In this document: one piece after another, positions 58,760 to 64,000 of the stretch
Layout: each line of letters begins with the position of its first letter
Numbering within the stretch: the stretch's first letter is position 1
Program-made: the position numbers and the translations under genes
Notes under the pieces: generated by a model
What the model saw: the letters and a program-made list of their open reading frames with translations, nothing else
Told to the model about the DNA's origin: nothing
Database searches by the model: none
Assembly (NCBI RefSeq): GCF_047971185.1
Contig: NZ_JBKDZH010000057.1
Span: 1 to 64,000 of the forward strand
DNA from: Kluyvera sp047971185
Lineage (GTDB): Bacteria > Pseudomonadota > Gammaproteobacteria > Enterobacterales > Enterobacteriaceae
Length of the DNA stretch: 64,000 nt
Reading direction: 5' to 3'

Positions 58760-59209
58760 ATGTTCTCTGCGCAGTCACGCCTGCGTCATGCGGCAGCAGA
58801 CACTTTCGCCATGGTGGTCTACTGTTCCGTCGTGAACATGATGATTGAAATTTTTCTCTCGGGAATGACCTTCGAGCAGTCACTTTCATCTCGTCTGGTT
58901 GCCATCCCGGTCAACATTATTATTGCCTGGCCCTACGGTATGTATCGTGACTTTATTATGCGGCAGGCTGCGCGTATCAGCCCGGCAGGTTGGATGAAAA
59001 GAGTGGCGGATCCGCTGGCGTATGTGACTTTCCAGTCGCCGGTATACGTGTTGATTTTACTAAGCGTGGGTGCCGACTGGCATCAGATTGCCGCGGCGGT
59101 CAGCTCAAATGCGGTGATATCGCTGGTGATGGGCGCCGCTTACGGCTACTTCCTTGATTTCTGCCGTCGCCTGTTCCGTGTTGGACAATACACGCAGGCG
59201 AAGGCCTGA
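58760..59209 (+). CDS. alaE: L-alanine exporter AlaE
   Basis: A 149-residue inner membrane protein with four helices, matching E. coli AlaE (YgaW) in length and in DTFAMVVYCSVVNMMIEIFLSGM. Exports L-alanine. CGAGGAGCATACCG precedes the ATG. Confidence 0.95.
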   Translation: MFSAQSRLRHAAADTFAMVVYCSVVNMMIEIFLSGMTFEQSLSSRLVAIPVNIIIAWPYGMYRDFIMRQAARISPAGWMKRVADPLAYVTFQSPVYVLILLSVGADWHQIAAAVSSNAVISLVMGAAYGYFLDFCRRLFRVGQYTQAKA

Positions 59210-59220
59210 TAGCTCCGCAA

Positions 59221-59252
59221 TAAGAGACTGGCGACGCCAGTCTCTTATTTAT
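59221..59252. terminator. Bidirectional terminator between alaE and ygaC
   Basis: GAGACTGGC-GAC-GCCAGTCTC hairpin flanked by A/T runs between convergent stops. Confidence 0.85.
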
Positions 59253-59593
59253 ACGTTCTCGCCAAATAGCCCATCTAAAAAACGCTCTAGCGCCATTCGT
59301 GAACTAAAGCCGTGCGGAATACCGTAGTGCTGCTCAACCTCGCCGCCCAGATACAGCGGAAACTGCTCGTAGTGATCGCAGGCTTTAATTTCTGATGCCG
59401 GTTCGGCAAATTTAAAGCTACGGTCTTTCAGCGCCGGATGAATAATCAGCGCCGTGCGCCCCATCCGCGCTTCACGGTTAACGTAAACATAGTTTTCGCC
59501 TCGGCGGTAGCCGTAGGCCTTTGCGGTTACCGCATCCATGGTAAAGCCCGCTTTTTCAAGAACGCGCGCCACCTCATCAGGTCGTAGATACAT
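59249..59593 (-). CDS. ygaC: YgaC family protein
   Basis: A 114-residue protein of the DUF2002 family (MYLRPDEVARVLEKAGF... GRTALIIHP), the E. coli YgaC length. Function unknown; Fur control is reported for E. coli ygaC but no clear box is seen here. Confidence 0.93.
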   Translation of the reverse strand: MYLRPDEVARVLEKAGFTMDAVTAKAYGYRRGENYVYVNREARMGRTALIIHPALKDRSFKFAEPASEIKACDHYEQFPLYLGGEVEQHYGIPHGFSSRMALERFLDGLFGENV

Positions 59594-59743
59594 ATTTTTT
59601 CCTCGTCATCTTTTACTGCATCGCCACCTTACATGAATCAGTATTCGCCTCGCTTTCAGATAAATCCAGAAACACGTTAAATCACGGCAATTTATAACGC
59701 ATGACCTACACTTAACGCTCCATCAAATTTTGTGGAGGCCGTT

Positions 59744-60070
59744 ATGCCCAAATTATTTAACCGCAACGAAGTTGATGATGAAGTGCAGGATATTCATAAT
59801 GATGTCAGCCAATTAGCCGATAGCCTTGAGGATATTCTCAAGAGCTGGGCCAGCGAAAATAAAGACGAAGTGGATACCGCACGCCGCAAAGCCAAAGCCT
59901 TGCTGAGTGAAACCCGCGCCCGTATTCATGGCCGCAACCGTCTACAGCAAAGCGCCTGCGATGTTGCCGGCACCGCTGATAGCTATGTTCGCGATAAACC
60001 GTGGCAAAGTGTGAGCGCCGCCGCGGCGGTGGGTATTTTTGTTGGCGTATTATTGGGATCGCGCCGATAA
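59744..60070 (+). CDS. ygaM: YgaM (ElaB/YqjD/DUF883 family)
   Basis: A 108-residue protein: helical N-terminal part (IHNDVSQLADSLEDILKSWASENKDEVDTARRKAKALL) and a C-terminal membrane helix (AAAAVGIFVGVLLGSRR). Family members tether ribosomes to the inner membrane in stationary phase and are RpoS-controlled. GTGGAGGCCGTT precedes the ATG at 59744. Confidence 0.92.
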   Translation: MPKLFNRNEVDDEVQDIHNDVSQLADSLEDILKSWASENKDEVDTARRKAKALLSETRARIHGRNRLQQSACDVAGTADSYVRDKPWQSVSAAAAVGIFVGVLLGSRR

Positions 60071-60137
60071 TATAACCATAAAGATGTTGATAATAAAAAC
60101 GCGTCTCCCCCGGAGTATCTTTGATGCTCCGGGGTTT

Positions 60138-61487
60138 TTATTTTATCGCTCGCCTCAGCGCCGCCACCTGTTCATTCGCCATCGTCTGCGAGACAATATT
60201 GGTAAAGCTCATAATCAGCCCGGCACCTCCGCGATGGGCAATGCGCCAGTCGCTCACCGCCTGTACCGCCAGGCCCGCTTCCCGCGCCCGGCGCGCCATC
60301 CCCCGGTCATCGCCCGCCACCGACACCACCAGCTGGATACCTCCCAGCTGCTCCACCACCTGAAAACCGTGCGTTACCAGCGCCGTTTCCAGCCAGCGTC
60401 GACGCTGGGCGTAGTGGACGCGCATCTTTTTCAGATGGCGCCAGAAGTGGCCTTCGCGCAGGAAGTCGGCCAGCGTCTGCTGCCAGAGCAGCGGCACCGG
60501 GCAGGCAGCGCGCTGAACCTGGCGACGAAACGCCGCCACCAGCGGCATAGGCACCACCAGCCAGGCGGTGCGCAGCGCCGGGAACAGCGATTTGCTGAAG
60601 GTGCCGATATAAATCACCCGCTGCGGCGCGTCGAGGCTTTTCAGCGGCGGTAGCGGCTTGCCCTGATAGCGAAACTCGCTGTCATAATCATCCTCAATCA
60701 CCCACGCCTGGTGGTGTGCCGCCCAATCGAGCAACTGGCGGCGTCGCGGTAGCGAGAGCGCCACGCCGGTGGGGCTTTGATGCGCGGGCGTCAGCAGCGC
60801 AAAACGTGCATCGGCGGCGTGCTCAAGCGCCCAGTCAACGTCCATCCCCTCGCCGTCGACCGGTACCGGATGCAGAGTCACGCCTTCCTGCTCGATAATC
60901 GGGCGAATGAGCGGAAAACCGGGATCTTCAACCCACATGCCCTCACCGCGCCCCGACAGCGACTGCAGGGTCAGGCTCATGGCGGCGGCATAGCCCGAGG
61001 TGATAAACACCTGCTCGGCCTCACACTCAATGCTGCGCGACAGCCGCAGGTATTCCACAATCGCCTGGCGCAGCGCCATTTCGCCGCACACATCGCCCAG
61101 CGCCAAATCAAAGCGGGTTTGCGTGCGCAGCCTGCGCCCCATCACGCGGGACCATATCCCGCGCGGAAAGAGATCCAGCGCGGGCAGCCCCAGCTGAAAC
61201 GGCTGCGGCTGAAACTGTTCACCGCCAAAACCAAGCGGCTCGGCTGGCGCGGCCTCCAGCGTTAAGTGATCGCTTACATACGTGCCCGCCTGCCCGCGTC
61301 GTTCGATCCAGCCCTGCGCCGCCAGCTCGCCGTAGGCGTTCTCCACCGTTACCCGTGAAACGCCAAGTTCCTGCGCATAGAGACGACTGGACGGCAAACG
61401 CCGGCCGGCCGGTAGCTCTCCCTGTTCGATCGCCGCCTTGAGCTGGCGGGCAATGTGCTGGTAGCGCGGCACGCTCTTTTGTTTCAT
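60138..61487 (-). CDS. MocR-type (GntR/aminotransferase) transcriptional regulator
   Basis: A 449-residue regulator: N-terminal GntR winged helix (GRRLPSSRLYAQELGVSRVTVENAYGELAAQGWIERR) and a PLP aminotransferase-like domain with the PLP lysine in GTFSKSLFPALR. It could be PdxR-like, but the target is not known. Divergent from an AhpD-like gene, which it may control. The ATG at 61487 (MKQKSVP) is the likely start. Confidence 0.9.
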   Translation of the reverse strand: MKQKSVPRYQHIARQLKAAIEQGELPAGRRLPSSRLYAQELGVSRVTVENAYGELAAQGWIERRGQAGTYVSDHLTLEAAPAEPLGFGGEQFQPQPFQLGLPALDLFPRGIWSRVMGRRLRTQTRFDLALGDVCGEMALRQAIVEYLRLSRSIECEAEQVFITSGYAAAMSLTLQSLSGRGEGMWVEDPGFPLIRPIIEQEGVTLHPVPVDGEGMDVDWALEHAADARFALLTPAHQSPTGVALSLPRRRQLLDWAAHHQAWVIEDDYDSEFRYQGKPLPPLKSLDAPQRVIYIGTFSKSLFPALRTAWLVVPMPLVAAFRRQVQRAACPVPLLWQQTLADFLREGHFWRHLKKMRVHYAQRRRWLETALVTHGFQVVEQLGGIQLVVSVAGDDRGMARRAREAGLAVQAVSDWRIAHRGGAGLIMSFTNIVSQTMANEQVAALRRAIK

Positions 61488-61573
61488 GGTCTTATTTTTT
61501 ACCCGCATTATGGCTATCTTGTTAAGGCCATTATAGTGCTATTTTTGTCGCATCTTGAACGAGGAGAAAGACA

Positions 61574-62005
61574 ATGACTGCATTACGCCAACCCTATAGT
61601 GAACTCAGCCCCAACGTCTATGCCGGGCTGGTGCAGGCGAGTATCGCGCTGGAAAAAAGCTCGCTGGAGCGCACGCTGCTGGAACTGCTGTATCTGCGCG
61701 TATCGCAGATCAACGGCTGCGCGTTTTGCCTGGAAATGCACAGCAAAGCGCTGCGTAAATCCGGCGTGGAACAAGCCAAATTAGATGCGCTGGCTGGCTG
61801 GAGAGTGAGTCATCACTTCAGCGACGCGGAGCGCGCCGCGCTGGCCTGGGCAGAAGATCTGACCCACGTCGCCGAGACCCATGCGGAAGACAGCGTATAT
61901 CAACCGCTGCTGACCCACTTCAGCGCCGAACAGATCAGCGACATCACTTTTGCCATCAGCCTGATGAATGCCTTTAACCGCCTGGCAGTCGGCATGCGGA
62001 TGTAG
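61574..62005 (+). CDS. Carboxymuconolactone decarboxylase / AhpD-like protein
   Basis: A 143-residue AhpD-superfamily protein with the redox motif C49xxC52xxxH56 (GCAFCLEMHSKAL). Such proteins are thiol peroxidase-like or decarboxylases. CGAGGAGAAAGAC precedes the ATG. Divergently paired with the MocR regulator. Confidence 0.9.
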   Translation: MTALRQPYSELSPNVYAGLVQASIALEKSSLERTLLELLYLRVSQINGCAFCLEMHSKALRKSGVEQAKLDALAGWRVSHHFSDAERAALAWAEDLTHVAETHAEDSVYQPLLTHFSAEQISDITFAISLMNAFNRLAVGMRM

Positions 62006-62413
62006 TTTCGAATTGCCCGTGAATAATCGAATTCATGGGCATTATTTCGCCTCGGATATTCCGCATTATTTCAGCAAAACACGCCCCCATTTTTTACCCG
62101 GATATTTCCTAAAAAAATCGCATCATCATACAAATAACCGCCCGGTTTCCTCCGCGAATTTTCAGACAATATTCAGGCCATTTTTTAGATCTCGACCAAA
62201 TTTCCTGAACAAATTGATAAAAAAATCAACGCCCGATAATTTGCGCTCAGCCCTTATATCATGGGAAATGAGAGAGATATCACCCTGTTGCTATTTCGGA
62301 TGAAAACCGATTGAGGGTTGTCACATCGTCTCAGTATGCTAGGGTATATACAGGTCATTATTTTCATCAGGTAGCATATCGACATAAACTAAAAACAGGA
62401 AATTTCATATTGC
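62006..62413. promoter_or_regulatory. proU regulatory region
   Basis: About 400 bp, AT-rich. A promoter -35 TTGTCA (62318-62323) - 16 - TAGGGT (62340-62345) matches the known layout of the osmotically induced E. coli proU P2 promoter. The AT-rich stretch upstream and the start of proV are expected H-NS silencing elements. Confidence 0.65.
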
Positions 62414-63619
62414 ATGGCAGTTAAATTAGAAGTTAAGAATCTTTATAAAATATTCGGCGAGCACCCACAGCGAGCATTTAAATATATCGACAAAGGTTTC
62501 AGCAAAGAGCAAATTCTGGAGAAAACAGGGTTATCGCTTGGCGTCAAAGATGCCAGTCTGGCCATTGAAGAAGGCGAGATATTTGTCATCATGGGATTAT
62601 CCGGTTCCGGCAAATCCACCATGGTACGCCTTCTCAATCGTCTGATTGAACCCACTCGCGGGCAGGTGCTGATTGACGGTGTGGATATTGCCAAAATATC
62701 CGACGCCGAGCTGCGCGACGTTCGCCGCAAAAAAATTGCGATGGTTTTCCAGTCTTTCGCCTTAATGCCGCACATGAGCGTGCTGGATAATACCGCGTTC
62801 GGTATGGATCTGGCCGGCGTAGCGGTGAAAGAACGCCAGGAGAAAGCGCTGGATGCGCTGCGCCAGGTGGGGCTTGAGAACTACGCGCACGCCTATCCGG
62901 ATGAACTCTCCGGCGGGATGCGTCAGCGCGTCGGTCTGGCACGCGCGCTGGCTATTAACCCTGATATCCTATTAATGGATGAAGCCTTCTCGGCGCTCGA
63001 TCCGTTAATTCGTACCGAAATGCAGGATGAATTAGTCAAATTACAGGCCAAACATCAGCGCACCGTGGTATTTATTTCCCACGACCTTGATGAAGCCATG
63101 CGAATTGGCGATCGCATTGCCATTATGCAAAATGGCGAAGTGGTACAGATCGGTACCCCGGATGAAATTCTGAATAACCCAGCGAATGATTATGTCCGCA
63201 CCTTCTTCCGCGGCGTGGATATTAGCCAGGTGTTTAGCGCCAAGGATATTGCGCGCCGTAATCCGGATGGTTTGATCCGTAAAACGCCGGGCTTTGGCCC
63301 GCGCTCCGCCCTGAAATTACTGCAGGATGATGACCGTGAATACGGCTACGTCATCGAACGCGGGAATAAGTTTGTCGGTATTGTCTCCATTGATTCACTG
63401 AAAGAGGCGTTAAAAGCCAATCAGGGAATCGACGCGGCGCTAATTGATGAGCCTCTGGCCGTCGATGCGCAAACGCCACTCAGCGAATTGCTCTCTCACG
63501 TGGGGCATGCTCCCTGCGCCGTACCGGTGATTGGAGAAGAGCAGCAGTACGTCGGCGTTATTTCAAAAAGAATGCTGCTACAGGCATTAGATCGCGAGGG
63601 GGCAAACAACAATGGCTGA
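62414..63619 (+). CDS. proV: Glycine betaine/proline ABC transporter ATP-binding protein ProV
   Basis: A 401-residue ATPase of the ProU osmoprotectant transporter: Walker A GLSGSGKST, signature LSGGMRQRVGLARA, Walker B ILLMDEAFSALD, then tandem CBS domains (about 280-395) that sense ionic strength. Nearly identical to E. coli ProV. Overlaps proW by 8 bp. Confidence 0.98.
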   Translation: MAVKLEVKNLYKIFGEHPQRAFKYIDKGFSKEQILEKTGLSLGVKDASLAIEEGEIFVIMGLSGSGKSTMVRLLNRLIEPTRGQVLIDGVDIAKISDAELRDVRRKKIAMVFQSFALMPHMSVLDNTAFGMDLAGVAVKERQEKALDALRQVGLENYAHAYPDELSGGMRQRVGLARALAINPDILLMDEAFSALDPLIRTEMQDELVKLQAKHQRTVVFISHDLDEAMRIGDRIAIMQNGEVVQIGTPDEILNNPANDYVRTFFRGVDISQVFSAKDIARRNPDGLIRKTPGFGPRSALKLLQDDDREYGYVIERGNKFVGIVSIDSLKEALKANQGIDAALIDEPLAVDAQTPLSELLSHVGHAPCAVPVIGEEQQYVGVISKRMLLQALDREGANNNG

Positions 63620-64000
63620 TCAATCTAACCCGTGGGATACCACACCGGCCGCCGACAGCGCGGCTAACTCCGCCGACGCCTGGGGTTCACCGGCTTCGGC
63701 ACCGTCCGGCGGTAACGCCGACTGGCTGCATAGCGCACCCGCACCGCAGCCTGAACACTTCAACATTATGGACCCGTTCCATAAAACGCTGATCCCGCTC
63801 GATAGCTGGGTGACGCACGGCATCGACTGGGTGGTCACGCACTTCCGTCCGCTGTTCCAGGGGATCCGCGTTCCCGTCGATTACATCCTGAGCGCCTTCC
63901 AGCAGCTGCTGTTGGGGATGCCTGCGCCGGTGGCGATCGTGCTGTTCGCCCTGATTGCCTGGCAGATCTCCAGCGTCGGGATGGGCGTTGCAACCTTTAT
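63612..64000 (+). CDS. proW: Glycine betaine/proline ABC transporter permease ProW (partial, runs off the right edge)
   Basis: First 129 codons of the ProU permease: a Ser/Ala/Pro-rich N-terminal tail (DTTPAADSAANSADAWGSPASAPSGG), then the first membrane segments (PVAIVLFALIAWQISSVGMGVATF). The start overlaps proV by 8 bp (ATGGCTGA). Confidence 0.97.
   Translation, partial: MADQSNPWDTTPAADSAANSADAWGSPASAPSGGNADWLHSAPAPQPEHFNIMDPFHKTLIPLDSWVTHGIDWVVTHFRPLFQGIRVPVDYILSAFQQLLLGMPAPVAIVLFALIAWQISSVGMGVATF

Overview
The window is chromosomal DNA from an Enterobacteriaceae species with E. coli-like gene order. Most housekeeping proteins match my memory of their E. coli orthologues almost residue for residue. 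The 16S 5' segment and several added operons (heme uptake, PepSY, SMP-30, sugar ABC transporter) suggest a Kluyvera, Citrobacter, Enterobacter or Klebsiella relative rather than E. coli. I cannot fix the genus from this sequence alone.

Layout. (1) 1-600: start of an rRNA operon on the minus strand with leader, P2 and P1 promoters. (2) 0.6-24.7 kb: conserved core: clpB, pgeF, rluD, bamD, raiA, pheL-pheA, an SMP-30 lactonase-like gene, tyrA, aroF, a PepSY membrane protein with a DUF2946 protein, the rpsP-rimM-trmD-rplS operon, ffh, ypjD, corB, grpE, nadK, recN, bamE, rnfH, ratA, smpB and ssrA (tmRNA). (3) About 25.06-34.70 kb: a 9.6-kb AT-rich integrative mobilizable element inserted at the 3' end of ssrA. 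It carries a tyrosine integrase, a large DUF4365 nuclease-like protein (candidate defence gene), a ColE1/MOBP-type mobilization operon with a gene nested inside the relaxase gene, a cluster of inverted repeats that could be oriT, a small lipoprotein and a zinc-ribbon membrane protein, a long ORF-poor region with repeats and hairpins, and an AlpA-type regulator. The displaced native ssrA downstream sequence and terminator reappear at about 34.7 kb. (4) 35.0-39.2 kb: yiiS-like gene, a lipoprotein, and an XRE regulator divergent from a PLP-lyase/NhaC-antiporter operon. (5) 39.4-46.7 kb: Fur-box-preceded heme uptake and anaerobic heme breakdown operon (TonB receptor, hmuT, hutW, hutX, chuY-like, hmuU, hmuV). 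(6) 46.7-50.8 kb: a carbohydrate ABC transporter on the minus strand. (7) 51.2-56.6 kb: a periplasmic protein made of 11-residue repeats and a four-gene chaperone-usher fimbrial operon. (8) 57.2-64.0 kb: ygaV-ygaP, a small DUF2158-type gene, alaE, ygaC, ygaM, a MocR-type regulator divergent from an AhpD-like gene, and proV-proW (proW runs off the end).

The most unusual part is the ssrA island. It combines a probably single-gene nuclease defence candidate with a compact overlapping mobilization operon, two small membrane proteins that are easily missed, a plus-strand RNA-like hairpin, and a CGATCG-rich promoter region that leads into about 0.8 kb without a convincing ORF.
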